25,282 bases of DNA, from contig JAHJSD010000093.1 in assembly GCA_018830585.1 (NCBI GenBank), positions 1 through 25,282 of the forward strand, read 5' to 3'. Numbering within the stretch: position 1 is the first letter of the stretch; every line of letters starts with the position of its first letter. Made by a program: the position numbers and the translations under genes. Source of the DNA: Patescibacteria group bacterium. GTDB lineage: Bacteria > Patescibacteriota > Microgenomatia > UBA12405 > JAHJSD01. Below, one piece after another: positions 8,523 through 16,280 of the stretch. Under the pieces are notes generated by a model. The model had not been told where the DNA came from. It ran no database searches and saw nothing but the letters and a program-made list of their open reading frames with translations.

Positions 8523-9799
8523 AACCAATCCCAACCAGGATCTCCTACTTCTAAAATCTTGCTTTTGAGCATTTTATAAACCCCGTCTTCCAACACCGTT
8601 TGCCAGGTGCCCTCGTAATAGTGATAATCGACCTCACCCTGATTCCAGTTTTTAGTGGCAAATTTCACAAAAACAATATCATCCGCTTCCTCATCTAATT
8701 TAGATACAAAAATTTGAACATCTAAAATATCGGTAAATCTATTAGTCCATTCCTCAAAGTTGGTTTTTTCAAGATACTCCTTGCTCAGTAAATTAAAACC
8801 ATCCCTCATTCTTCTTGCTTTAAGATAGGTGTAAAAAGCGCGAACTGCTTCTTCGGGTGAGATTGAGGGATTAACTTCAATTTTTGCAATTTCCTGATCA
8901 GTAAAAGCAGGGATTAACCTCTGGACTTCGTCTGCCGATACAAAAAGAGACATGCCGGAAAGATCCATTGTATTAACACCGACAACATAGCCGCATTGGT
9001 CCACCAGGGGTCCCCCGCTCATACCCTCAACTAGATTTATGGTGGTGTGGACATAAGCAACCGGGTAATACCTGGATTGTCTAAAGGTAATAAAGTTGCC
9101 CTTAACTACGGTTGCTTCTCCGGAAAGATCGGTTCCAAGAGGGTATCCCGCTGAAATTAACGGTTCCTCCTCAAGCAGTCCATAAGGCTCGAGGAATTCT
9201 AAAACCTTGTCAGGATGGTTTTCTTCAATAAAAAGAATTGCCAAATCCGCATCTTTATCACCGGTTATTTTTACAGGCGTCACAAAACTGCCGTCAGGAA
9301 AAATCACTTTAGGACTTGGTTCATCGGCGATAACATGGAAGTTGGTCAAGATCTGATTATCGGCAACAAAAAATCCTGACCCTTCAGAGTAGCCGCCAAC
9401 TATTCTCACCACCGAGTCTTGCAGTTTTTCCCGAACCCCAACTGAACAAAGAAACTTTCCCCACCAACCGTATTGTTTGGTCAGATAATCACCGATTACA
9501 AAAAGCGAAGCGAATAGATATAAGATTACTCCAACAATAAAGATTGATTTAAGAAAATTCTTTAAGCCCTTAAAGGGGTAAACGATACAGTCAACGATAA
9601 GTCCGATAAAAGCAAAGATTAATTTGATTAAAAACTTAACTAAGTAATAAACTGTGTAGGTCAACAGTTTGAATGGGAAAAGGTAAAGGGGAAAGAGCAG
9701 TTTTTTAAAATACGCTTTTAATCTCGAAGTTAGATTCTTCCAACGAAATTTAATTTTGTTGGCTAAATTATCAAATTGTTTTTCAAAAATATTAATCAT
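8513..9799 (-). CDS. Membrane-tethered trypsin-like serine protease
   Basis: A 428-aa protein. Residues about 30-110 contain several hydrophobic stretches (roughly 34-50, 52-73, 86-105), so it is membrane-anchored. A chymotrypsin/HtrA-like protease domain follows with a visible triad: H155 (LTNFHV), D185 (DADLAI) and S261 (EGMSGGP), plus the GSGFFV strand. There is no PDZ domain. The C-terminal about 120 residues (SPEEAVRAFYTYLKARRMRDG onward) resemble an NTF2-like/DUF4878 domain. Its start ATG overlaps the stop of the upstream nuclease gene (ATGA), implying translational coupling. It could act in envelope quality control, but the pairing with a nuclease is unusual. Confidence 0.9.
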   Translation of the reverse strand: MINIFEKQFDNLANKIKFRWKNLTSRLKAYFKKLLFPLYLFPFKLLTYTVYYLVKFLIKLIFAFIGLIVDCIVYPFKGLKNFLKSIFIVGVILYLFASLFVIGDYLTKQYGWWGKFLCSVGVREKLQDSVVRIVGGYSEGSGFFVADNQILTNFHVIADEPSPKVIFPDGSFVTPVKITGDKDADLAILFIEENHPDKVLEFLEPYGLLEEEPLISAGYPLGTDLSGEATVVKGNFITFRQSRYYPVAYVHTTINLVEGMSGGPLVDQCGYVVGVNTMDLSGMSLFVSADEVQRLIPAFTDQEIAKIEVNPSISPEEAVRAFYTYLKARRMRDGFNLLSKEYLEKTNFEEWTNRFTDILDVQIFVSKLDEEADDIVFVKFATKNWNQGEVDYHYYEGTWQTVLEDGVYKMLKSKILEVGDPGWDWFYE

Positions 9800-10539
9800 T
9801 CTTGGTCTTTAATAAGCCGACGGTATTGACAAAACTCGCAATCCGGATCGGCATCGGGAATTTTGTCTGAATCCAAACATTTTTTTATTGCAAAAATAGT
9901 CGGTCCGACCCAAGAATCGTCACCTTTATAAAGGATCAGGGTTACTTCAAAATTCAGCTTGCCGTCAAATTTTGGTAAATTTTTATCAGCGTTGGCAAAG
10001 ACAAAATAACCAACCTGAGAAACTTTAAAACCACTCTTCCTAAAAATCCATTGGTAAATTTCCATTTGTCTTTTATAGCCTTGCTTATACTCATCTTCCA
10101 AAGAAATCTCTTTAGTGGTGCTGGTGGCTTTGTAGTCAACAATTAGTAATTCGTCTTTTTTGTTGACCCAAACATCATCTACCGCACCAAAGATTAAAAG
10201 GTTAGTGCTTTCGTGAAGATATTGTTTGCCGACAAAATTATTTCGCCATTCTTCGATATCCGGATGGGGAAAGGGAACAGCGTCAATCTTATATTGCTTC
10301 ATTAGTTCGTGTTGTTCACCTTTTTTACGAAGCAAGTCAAATTCTTTTTTCAATAAAGCATCTACCGCCGAATTCAACGCCCATCCGGGCATGCTTGGCC
10401 GACCCAAACCCAAGCGGCGGTCAAGATAAAAACATCTTGGGCACTGTAAAAACAAATCGATTTTAGAACGGCTGATACTAAAGGGTTTTTCTAAGCCGTT
10501 TTGGTATAAATTTCCCTGTCGTTGCTTGTATTTATTCAT
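9796..10539 (-). CDS. PD-(D/E)XK nuclease with Cas4/RecB-like FeS cysteines
   Basis: A 247-aa single-domain nuclease. The core motifs are GAVDD (D121), VDYKATS (D135 and K137) and a downstream Q in YKRQMEIYQW (Q158), the RecB/Cas4 signature. Four cysteines bracket the fold: C33 and C36 (LQCPRCFYL) and C234 and C237 (CEFCQYR), matching the FeS cluster arrangement of Cas4, AddB and related exonucleases. No helicase is fused, and no cas1, cas2 or CRISPR array is nearby. It is the first gene of a two-gene operon with the membrane protease. Likely role: DNA end processing in repair or defence; the exact function is not established. Confidence 0.88.
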   Translation of the reverse strand: MNKYKQRQGNLYQNGLEKPFSISRSKIDLFLQCPRCFYLDRRLGLGRPSMPGWALNSAVDALLKKEFDLLRKKGEQHELMKQYKIDAVPFPHPDIEEWRNNFVGKQYLHESTNLLIFGAVDDVWVNKKDELLIVDYKATSTTKEISLEDEYKQGYKRQMEIYQWIFRKSGFKVSQVGYFVFANADKNLPKFDGKLNFEVTLILYKGDDSWVGPTIFAIKKCLDSDKIPDADPDCEFCQYRRLIKDQE

Positions 10540-11514
10540 TATTTTTTAAATCCGATGGTTGTAACCTTAAGTGCACTTGTGGTGAGCCTTGTCGAACCAG
10601 TCGAAGGGGTTATAATTTATGCATATTTTTCCCTAAATTTGGGAGTCGGCAATTGAGAACATTATAACAGAGAAGCATTAAGAACCACATCGGGCGCGGA
10701 AAACTTTTTTTATTTTCATCGTTCAAATCTCGCAGCTCGAATTCGGGATCAAAGACTTGTCGAGAACCTATCTTTTTTAACAAATTCTTCTCGACTCCTT
10801 CGACAGGCTCAGGGTTATAAATCCCTCGACAAGTTCAACAGTGAGCCCTTCGGCTCACTCAGGGTAAACTCGTCGAACTGCTCGGGATTAGGATGATGGG
10901 GAAACATCGGGATAACAGGGGAAATAAGGGGGGTCACGATCCAGGATCGAGTTTTATCGCTCGGAATGACGGAGAAAGAGGCGGCTGGCACTTTGAGATA
11001 GGTACTACACACCGGGGGTGGAGTACCTAAAACCATTAGCGCAAAATTTAAGAATTCCGGCGGCGGGTTTTGGGGCAAATAATTTTAGAGGTTTTGGCTT
11101 AAATTGCGTCATCAGAGAAACTTAACAACTACTACCCGTATCTTACCGCAATTTAGGCTAACTCGGAGGAGTAACTTCGCTCAGGGCCACTCCCCGAAGG
11201 AAAAGTTGAAAAGGGAGGATAAGGGAAATTGGGGAGATTGGGGAAAATTAAAAGTTAAAACTTCGCTTCGTCACGGCTCTGGCTCGATTACTCATAGGGT
11301 CACTCCGAAGGGAAAACCAAAACTCTCCCGGAGAATCCCGCCCGCATCACCTAAAGGCTCAGCTATTGGCGGGCAAGCAAAGCTCACTCCGGGAGAGTTT
11401 TTGAGCGGAGAGTCCCCTTCGACTCGCCAAGCTCGCTCAGGGTTTATAATCTTTCCCTCATGGTCATTTTCCTTAAGCTGATGCTCGACTTAAGATTAGA
11501 GGGGAAATTTCGTT
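10540..11514. repeat. 975-bp gene-free spacer packed with repeat families
   Basis: Holds TCGAC...CTCAGG family copies (about 10575-10610 and 10735-10890). A partial GATCC hairpin is at 10935-10952. An AGGTACT/AGTACCT palindrome with a CACCGGGGGTG centre (11000-11028) is nearly the same as one at 23248-23276. A purine-rich G/A tract lies at about 11211-11250, followed by the TKRSFNF-stop tail repeat (11248-11274). A CCCGCCCGCATC...GGCGGGC element (about 11337-11383) lies inside the inverted repeat ACTCTCCCGGAG/CTCCGGGAGAGT and is matched near 19637. Open frames here (such as plus 11104-11481) are made of repeat sequence. Confidence 0.8.
11337..11387. repeat. CCCGCCCGCATC...GGCGGGC repeat, copy 1
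   Basis: A roughly 47-bp sequence (CCCGCC stem, AGGCTCAGCTATTGGCGGGC) repeated at 19637-19683 with only a few G/A differences. Here it sits between arms ACTCTCCCGGAG and CTCCGGGAGAGT. The second copy has GAGGAG-type arms instead. Confidence 0.75.
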
Positions 11515-13140
11515 TCAGCGAGTTTTTTTATGGATAGTTGCTTTGATAAAGGCAAGAAATAGCCGGTGGGGTGACAAAAAACGAGATTTGTACTCAGGAT
11601 GAAACTGTGTGCCAACAAAAAACGGATGGTCAGAAATCTCTACCGCCTCGACCAACTTTCTATCAGGAGAAACTCCGCTGATTTTCAGACCTCCTTTTTC
11701 AAATTTTTCCCGATAGTGATTATTAAACTCATAACGGTGACGGTGGCGCTCGCTAATGATACCCGCCTTGCCATAGGCCTGAGAAAGCTTAGTCCTGGCC
11801 AAAACCCGGCATTTCCAAGCACCCAGTCTGATGGTTCCACCGTATTGGTGTTTTTCCAAGTACTTTTTCTGGTCAGACATAATATGGATGACCGGATGGG
11901 GAGTTTGGGAATCAACTTCAGTGGAATTGGCCCCTTTAAGTCCTAAAACGTTCCGAGCAAATTCAATCACGGCCATCTGCATTCCAAAACAAAGTCCTAA
12001 ATAGGGAATTTTATTTTCTCGGGCCAACCGGACTGCCTTAATTTTACCCTCGACGCCTCGACTTCCCCACCCTTGGGGAATAATAATCCCATCCACGGCC
12101 AACAAGCTTTGAAAATTTTTCTCCTTTTCTAATTTTTGACTGTCAAACCAAACGGTTTCCGGCCTAACCCCGTTCGCCCAAGCGGCATGTTTAACCGCCT
12201 CGATGACACTAACATAAGAATCTTTAAGGGTAAAACCGCCCGAAGTATAATATTTCCCGACAATCCCGATTTTAACCTTTTTTTGAATCTTCTCTATTTT
12301 TTTAACTAACCCTCTCCAAGAAAGGAGGTCTTTTCTTTTTTCTTTTAATCCAAGTTTCGTTAAGATTCTTTTAGTTAATTTCTGTTCTTCCAAAACCAAA
12401 GGAACTTTGTAGGTTAACTCTAAATCAGGATTAGCAAAAATATCTCTAGGTTCCAAAGCCGCAGCCAAACTGATTTTTTCTTTTCGTCGTTGGTCGATTT
12501 TCTTTCGGGAGCGGCAAACAATAATATCCGGCTGGATTCCTAATCCGTTTAATTGTTGAATTGACATTTGCAAGGGCTTGGTTTTCATCTCTCCCAAAAA
12601 GGAAGGCGTTGGCAAATAGCCAACATGGATAAAGAGCACTGCCTCTTTGTATTTAATCTTCATTCGCCTGGCCGCTTCAAAAAAAAGTATATTCTGATAT
12701 TCGCCCACGGTTCCCCCAAACTCGATAATTACTACCTCTGATTTTTGACCTAATTTTTCTAATCGTTCCATAATCTCTTGGGGCACACTAAAATAGGCCT
12801 CAACACATTTTCCTCCATAAGCCAAGGCCCTTTCCTTGGCCAAAACGGTCTGATAAACCTGGCCTGCGGTGATATAGTTTCGAGAAGAAAGAGTGATTCC
12901 TAAAAAGCGTTCGTAGTGGCCCAAATCTTGATCACTTTCGGTACCATCATCAGTCACAAAAATTTCTCCATGTTCCAGGGGGTTCATCGTCCCGGCATCA
13001 ATATTAAGATACATGTCACACTTGACCGGAAGCACAGAAACTCCTTGGGACTTTAAAAGAAGACCAACAGAAGCAGCCGTAATTCCCTTCCCTAGTCCAG
13101 AAATTACCCCACCGGAAACAAAGATAAAACGCGGCGACAC
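11515..13140 (-). CDS. pyrG: CTP synthase, divergent
   Basis: CTP synthase makes CTP from UTP, ATP and glutamine. The 541-aa length is normal. The synthetase domain (1 to about 270) shows FVSGGVISGLGKG (P-loop), NIDAGTM, HGEIFVTDDG and IIEFGGTVGEYQ. The C-terminal class-I glutamine amidotransferase domain shows the nucleophile in GLCFGMQ and the His-Glu pair in THFHPE-like TQFHPEYK. Some usual residues are altered: the K-x-D-P-Y strand reads KCDMY, and the V/I-P-G-G-F-G loop reads IIPQGWGSRG. The catalytic Cys/His/Glu are kept, so it is probably active. Translation starts at GTG (13140), chosen because a TTGATT-17-TATTCT promoter ends 5 nt before it. Confidence 0.95.
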   Translation of the reverse strand: MSPRFIFVSGGVISGLGKGITAASVGLLLKSQGVSVLPVKCDMYLNIDAGTMNPLEHGEIFVTDDGTESDQDLGHYERFLGITLSSRNYITAGQVYQTVLAKERALAYGGKCVEAYFSVPQEIMERLEKLGQKSEVVIIEFGGTVGEYQNILFFEAARRMKIKYKEAVLFIHVGYLPTPSFLGEMKTKPLQMSIQQLNGLGIQPDIIVCRSRKKIDQRRKEKISLAAALEPRDIFANPDLELTYKVPLVLEEQKLTKRILTKLGLKEKRKDLLSWRGLVKKIEKIQKKVKIGIVGKYYTSGGFTLKDSYVSVIEAVKHAAWANGVRPETVWFDSQKLEKEKNFQSLLAVDGIIIPQGWGSRGVEGKIKAVRLARENKIPYLGLCFGMQMAVIEFARNVLGLKGANSTEVDSQTPHPVIHIMSDQKKYLEKHQYGGTIRLGAWKCRVLARTKLSQAYGKAGIISERHRHRYEFNNHYREKFEKGGLKISGVSPDRKLVEAVEISDHPFFVGTQFHPEYKSRFLSPHRLFLAFIKATIHKKTR

Positions 13141-13145
13141 GGACT

Positions 13146-13174
13146 AGAATAACAAAAAACATTGAATTAATCAA
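13146..13174 (-). promoter_or_regulatory. pyrG promoter, leaderless GTG start
   Basis: TTGATT (13169-13174), 17-nt spacer and TATTCT (13146-13151) on the minus strand, then 5 nt to the GTG. No Shine-Dalgarno is possible within such a short leader. Confidence 0.6.
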
Positions 13175-13577
13175 AAGTTGAAATCTTGCCCCAGCACCAG
13201 AAAGCCCCCGACGCTTGTGTCTCACCTCCGAGGAGTCCATTCGGCCACCTCGGAGGAGTAACTGCGCTCAGGATCATAACCCACCTCGGCCGTGCGTCGC
13301 GCGCCGTCCGCCACCACGCTCGAAAAATGGAGCCCCACGGGTATAACCTACGGCACCAATTCAAACGCCCCGTTGGGGCGAACATACCAAAACCAGAAAA
13401 CCAATTCATCCACGGGCTAATCCCAAAGGGACCATGGCCTGCCTGCCGGTTTACCCGCCGAAATGGAGGGCAGGCAGGTTTTCTTGGTTCATGTATAAAA
13501 AAAGGGGGTAAAAGGGAGATCAAGGAAATTGGGGAGATTTGGGGAAATTAAAGGAGATTAGAGGAGATTAGAAGAAT
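13175..13577. repeat. Repeat-rich spacer with CCTGCC palindrome and purine tract
   Basis: No gene is supported. Includes CACCTCGGAGGAGT motifs (about 13227-13262) and a CGCCCCGTTGGGGCG hairpin (about 13367-13381). A 41-bp element with 10-bp ends CCTGCCTGCC/GGCAGGCAGG is at 13438-13478. A long G/A-rich tract (about 13500-13577; GGGGAGATTTGGGG, AGGAGATTAG repeats) leads into the end of the GIY-YIG gene. The open frames on both strands are repeat-derived. Confidence 0.75.
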
Positions 13578-13943
13578 TTAAAAGTTGAAACTTCGCTTCG
13601 TCCCACCCATTAAAGACTCCTTCTTGGCTTTCGGCCAACGTTTTAATTGGGCCTCTCTTTGCATCGATTCTTTTCTTGTTAGACACTTTTCGTAATAGAC
13701 AAGCTCAGATGAGGTGAAGTATCTTAGATATTTTGCTGATCTTGGGGATTTTTTCTTGTGTTCTTTAAGTCTTTTTTCCAAATTATTTGTCTGGCCGACG
13801 TAAAGCGTGTTGGAAGAGGTACGGAGAATGTAGACAAAATAAAATACACATGGGCTTATACCCGTAGTCCCGCAGCGACGGGATTGATCCGCCTTGCGCG
13901 CCCCGACGTGACATCGGAGTTTTCGCTTTCTTGGAATAACCAT
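13578..13943 (-). CDS. GIY-YIG nuclease domain protein
   Basis: The domain starts at about residue 34: FYFVYILRTSSNTLYVGQTN, the GIY-YIG-type pattern (here VYI...YVG), followed by NLEKRLKEH and a C-terminal basic helix as in the small UvrC-N/URI-like proteins. Substrate and role are unknown; family members are small endonuclease-like proteins. No start codon in this frame lies close to the domain: the ATG at 13943 gives a 33-residue, low-quality N-terminal extension across repeat-like sequence. An ATG just before the domain (about 13850) is one base out of frame, so a one-base indel may have damaged the start. The last residues, TKRSFNF-stop, are encoded by a dispersed repeat. Confidence 0.8.
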   Translation of the reverse strand: MVIPRKRKLRCHVGARKADQSRRCGTTGISPCVFYFVYILRTSSNTLYVGQTNNLEKRLKEHKKKSPRSAKYLRYFTSSELVYYEKCLTRKESMQREAQLKRWPKAKKESLMGGTKRSFNF

Positions 13944-13949
13944 GGGCGA

Positions 13950-14504
13950 CTATGCCGGCGTATCACGAATTTCAATTGTGGCGGGTACTTCACCGTATTC
14001 ATCGAAGAAAAGTGTCATTGGTACCCGGTCACCCAAGTTAACTCCGTGAGCGCCGTTGCAAACCATTCTAACCCCATTAAATTTTAGTTCAACAGTACCG
14101 TCGGCAGGAATAACCACATTGGAGATAACATCACTTCCGGGACCACCCTGAATATTCATATCATTTATGGTAATACTGCTGCATACCTCCGAGGCGCTAC
14201 CCATTAAAAGATCCGCTTTTGCTCCCGTATTGTGAATAAATAGATAGAGGACTACGGTTTTCGGGTCCAGTATTGAGTTTGAGTCTGGTCCCGGCGACCC
14301 GTCAAAAATCCTCCCAAAGTGCCCCCACCCATTATCTACCGCTATGGCTGACATAATTGGAGCGGGCGTAACCGTCTCCGGAGCGGCCGGGGGTATCTCC
14401 TCCGCCACAATTGTTACCGCTTTCTCTGTATTGGTATTTTTTTCTTGAAATAGATGATTTTCACGTATTATTTTTCCTCCCACAACTATAGTTGCGCCAG
14501 CCAA
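13950..14504 (-). CDS. Hypothetical secreted or membrane-anchored protein, 5' end uncertain
   Basis: No family is recognised. From a TTG at 14504 the frame encodes 184 aa ending in a beta-rich domain (GTVELKFNGVRM, VPMTLFFDEYGE, TIEIRDTPA). The frame stays open upstream to about 14580, and that part adds a typical membrane-anchor helix (KPALAKAAIVTALAGATIVV) preceded by GEFFDSVV, but without ATG, GTG or TTG. So the true start is probably upstream with a rare codon, or the start region is mutated. An Ala/Pro-rich linker (EEIPPAAPETVTPAP) follows the anchor. Likely an extracytoplasmic protein held in the membrane. Two cysteines (CSS and MVCNG) may pair. Confidence 0.6.
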   Translation of the reverse strand: MAGATIVVGGKIIRENHLFQEKNTNTEKAVTIVAEEIPPAAPETVTPAPIMSAIAVDNGWGHFGRIFDGSPGPDSNSILDPKTVVLYLFIHNTGAKADLLMGSASEVCSSITINDMNIQGGPGSDVISNVVIPADGTVELKFNGVRMVCNGAHGVNLGDRVPMTLFFDEYGEVPATIEIRDTPA

Positions 14505-14632
14505 AGCGGTAACAATCGCCGCTTTAGCTAAAGCTGGTTTTACAACAGAGTCAAAGAATTCACCTATAGCAATCGCAAATCAAACTTTCAGTGTTTCAGG
14601 CTTAAAAATGTGGTAAATTTGTTTTGCGGGCG

Positions 14633-14737
14633 CTATATTTGTATTATGTCAGCGCTTATTCCTAATAAGTCCCATAATGTCTGTCGAGTTCTTTTTTTGT
14701 CCTCTTCGGGTTTTTCTTTATTTTGCGCCTTTGCCAT
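14633..14737 (-). CDS. Small ORF, 34 aa
   Basis: ATG at 14737, TAG at 14633-14635. The peptide has a charged N-terminus (MAKAQNKEKPEEDKKR) and a hydrophobic C-terminal helix (LWDLLGISADIIQI). A TTGTAA-17-TAAAAT promoter ends 11 nt before the ATG. It lies about 60 nt upstream of the open frame of the anchored protein at 13950-14504, so it could be its leader peptide or the remnant N-terminus of the same gene. Existence is plausible but unproven. Confidence 0.4.
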   Translation of the reverse strand: MAKAQNKEKPEEDKKRTRQTLWDLLGISADIIQI

Positions 14738-14917
14738 AGATAAACAGCATTTTATAAATTATTCTGTCAATTTACAACAATCTTAACTGTTCAACCGGGA
14801 TTCCCTTCGATTCTGCTCAGGCCTTTGGCTCTGAGGTCCAGGCCCGAAGAGGAAAACTTCTCATCCCTGCCAATACTCCCGAAAGGTGTGTTTAGTATCC
14901 CTTATTACGGTTAAAGT
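14738..14917. other. Spacer with little structure
   Basis: Holds the promoter of the 34-aa ORF and a TTCGATTCTGCTCAGG fragment of the TCGAC/CTCAGG repeat family. I see nothing else supportable. Confidence 0.5.
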
Positions 14918-15223
14918 TTAAAACGGCAATTCCTCTTCTTCTACCCTCCTTCGGTGAAGCCTGGTCCATTCTTCGGCCTCAGAAGTGCCGAGAGGAATTC
15001 GAGATCCACATTTTACCTCTAAATTCACGGTTCCGTCAGATCTTACAAAATCACAACCGTTTCTGGGACCACCCTTGTCAGAATGATGACAATAGGGAGC
15101 TATTATCACCGGATCGACGGTCGGGTCTGTAGAAGGCGCATCCTCAGAAAAAGCAACACAGTTAACCCGAAGAGTGGTATAATTCCCGGGGCCTCTTAAA
15201 ACTATTGCTTCTTTTTGAACCAT
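14918..15223 (-). CDS. Hypothetical small protein, 101 aa
   Basis: Not recognised. The ATG at 15223 has AAGAG 6 nt upstream and a TATAAA box further up, so start and expression are plausible. No signal peptide or membrane segment. Five cysteines (NCVAF, YCHHS, NGCDF, KCGSR and nearby) with two histidines could bind metal. A DGTVNLEVKCG segment faintly resembles DGTVELKFNG in the neighbouring 184-aa protein, hinting at a distant relationship. The C-terminus is acidic and charged (RRRVEEEELPF). Confidence 0.55.
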   Translation of the reverse strand: MVQKEAIVLRGPGNYTTLRVNCVAFSEDAPSTDPTVDPVIIAPYCHHSDKGGPRNGCDFVRSDGTVNLEVKCGSRIPLGTSEAEEWTRLHRRRVEEEELPF

Positions 15224-15436
15224 AATTTGCTCTTTTATATTTGTTTTAATGCCAATATTATCCGTTATTTTATCAATTTAATTTTGTTTTGCAAACCATA
15301 AATTTACGATAATCACTTTGGCGTTGCTCAATACAAACTTGCCGAACTACTTGTCCTGAGCGCAGTCGGGGAACTATAGTCCTAAGCGCAGTCGAAGGAT
15401 AGAATTCCAGTCTCTTTAAAATTTTAACAGCCACCG
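15224..15436. repeat. Spacer with a tandem GAGCGCAGTCG repeat
   Basis: A duplicated unit (GAACTACTTGTCCTGAGCGC, then AACTATAGTCCTAAGCGCAG) lies at about 15342-15400, related to the TCGAC repeat family. The rest holds the promoter of the 101-aa gene. Confidence 0.5.
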
Positions 15437-15991
15437 CTACCTTCCCGCATTCGGAAATTCTTCAAGCGCTTTTTGAATCATCTCTCTTATTATTTCGCCC
15501 TTAACTTCCAAGTATTTTTCTTTAGCAAGCCGTCCATCACTTTCTTCATTTGCTTCTTCCGCGGCAATTATTTTTACGTCAGCGTATCTTTGGGCCTCAT
15601 CAGGATGGGCCCGCAAATAATCTCTTAAAGCAATACACTCTCTAAAATTTTGATTGCCTAAATAAGTCACGTGGGTGTGGTAAGTTCTTTCTCTCCCGGT
15701 CTCATCAGGAATATTAATTTTGTGAAACAATCTTTCGCCCTCTACTCCGGCATCTTTCTTGTATTCATATCCTGTCCCTGTTTGTAACTTTTCCGAAACG
15801 GCTTTCAGATCTTCTTTAGGAACAGCGATATAGATATCTATAAATCCTTTTCCGCCAAGTCCGGGAACAGCAGAACTGCCGAAGTGTTCGATCACCGGTT
15901 GATCACCCAAGATACTTCTGAGTCTTTTTTCTTCTTTTTCAAAAAGTTTCGGGAAAGAAACGTCGTATGGGAGAAATTCGTATGGAGTCAT
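15437..15991 (-). CDS. GrpB family protein (UPF0157 nucleotidyltransferase fold)
   Basis: A 184-aa full-length GrpB/UPF0157 protein. The signature EHFGSSAVPGLGGKGFIDI (residues about 35-53) is the degenerate nucleotidyltransferase motif (GSTSVPGL...K-x-I-D), followed by a family-typical YHTHVTYLG segment and a DYLRAHPDEAQRYADVK helix. The biochemical role of this family is not settled; proposals include nucleotidyl transfer to small molecules, including CoA-related reactions. An extended -10 (TGA-TATACT, 15998-16006) ends 6 nt before the ATG with no Shine-Dalgarno. Confidence 0.9.
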   Translation of the reverse strand: MTPYEFLPYDVSFPKLFEKEEKRLRSILGDQPVIEHFGSSAVPGLGGKGFIDIYIAVPKEDLKAVSEKLQTGTGYEYKKDAGVEGERLFHKINIPDETGRERTYHTHVTYLGNQNFRECIALRDYLRAHPDEAQRYADVKIIAAEEANEESDGRLAKEKYLEVKGEIIREMIQKALEEFPNAGR

Positions 15992-15997
15992 CTTGTG

Positions 15998-16006
15998 AGT
16001 ATATCA
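15998..16006 (-). promoter_or_regulatory. Extended -10 of the GrpB gene
   Basis: TGATATACT on the minus strand, 6 nt before the ATG at 15991; predicts a leaderless mRNA. Confidence 0.6.
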
Positions 16007-16129
16007 AACAGTTGAACCAATTTAGGGTTAGGGTTAACGAGGCTTCATCTTAAAAACTATGGTCTGTTTTGGTACTGCGCGCCAGGTGTAGCAACCCCTC
16101 GGCCTGAGCAGTTCAACTGTCATGAGCTC

Positions 16130-16240
16130 ACTGTCGAATGACTCGAGGTCAAAGGCTTGTTGAAAACAATTCTTCTCGACTCCTTCGACAAAGGCTCAGG
16201 ATTGTAATGCGCTCGAAGGAGCTCGAAGGATAAAAATCAA
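16130..16240. repeat. TCGACTCCTTCGACAAAGG repeat copy
   Basis: Nearly the same sequence as 5140-5285 (CTCGACTCCTTCGACAAAGG, then CTCAGGATTGTAATGCGC), with a small tandem duplication GCTCGAAGGA at its end. Confidence 0.7.
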
Positions 16241-16280
16241 AAATATTCCAAGAGAATCTAACACTGCAAAAACAAACAAA

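Noticed and set aside
10815..11481. Open frames in the spacer before pyrG
   Set aside because: They consist of dispersed repeats (TCGAC family, CCCGCCCGC element, purine tract) and have no start signals.
13167..13551. Overlapping open frames on both strands after pyrG
   Set aside because: Repeat-derived and GC-rich, with a CCTGCC palindrome inside; no start signals.
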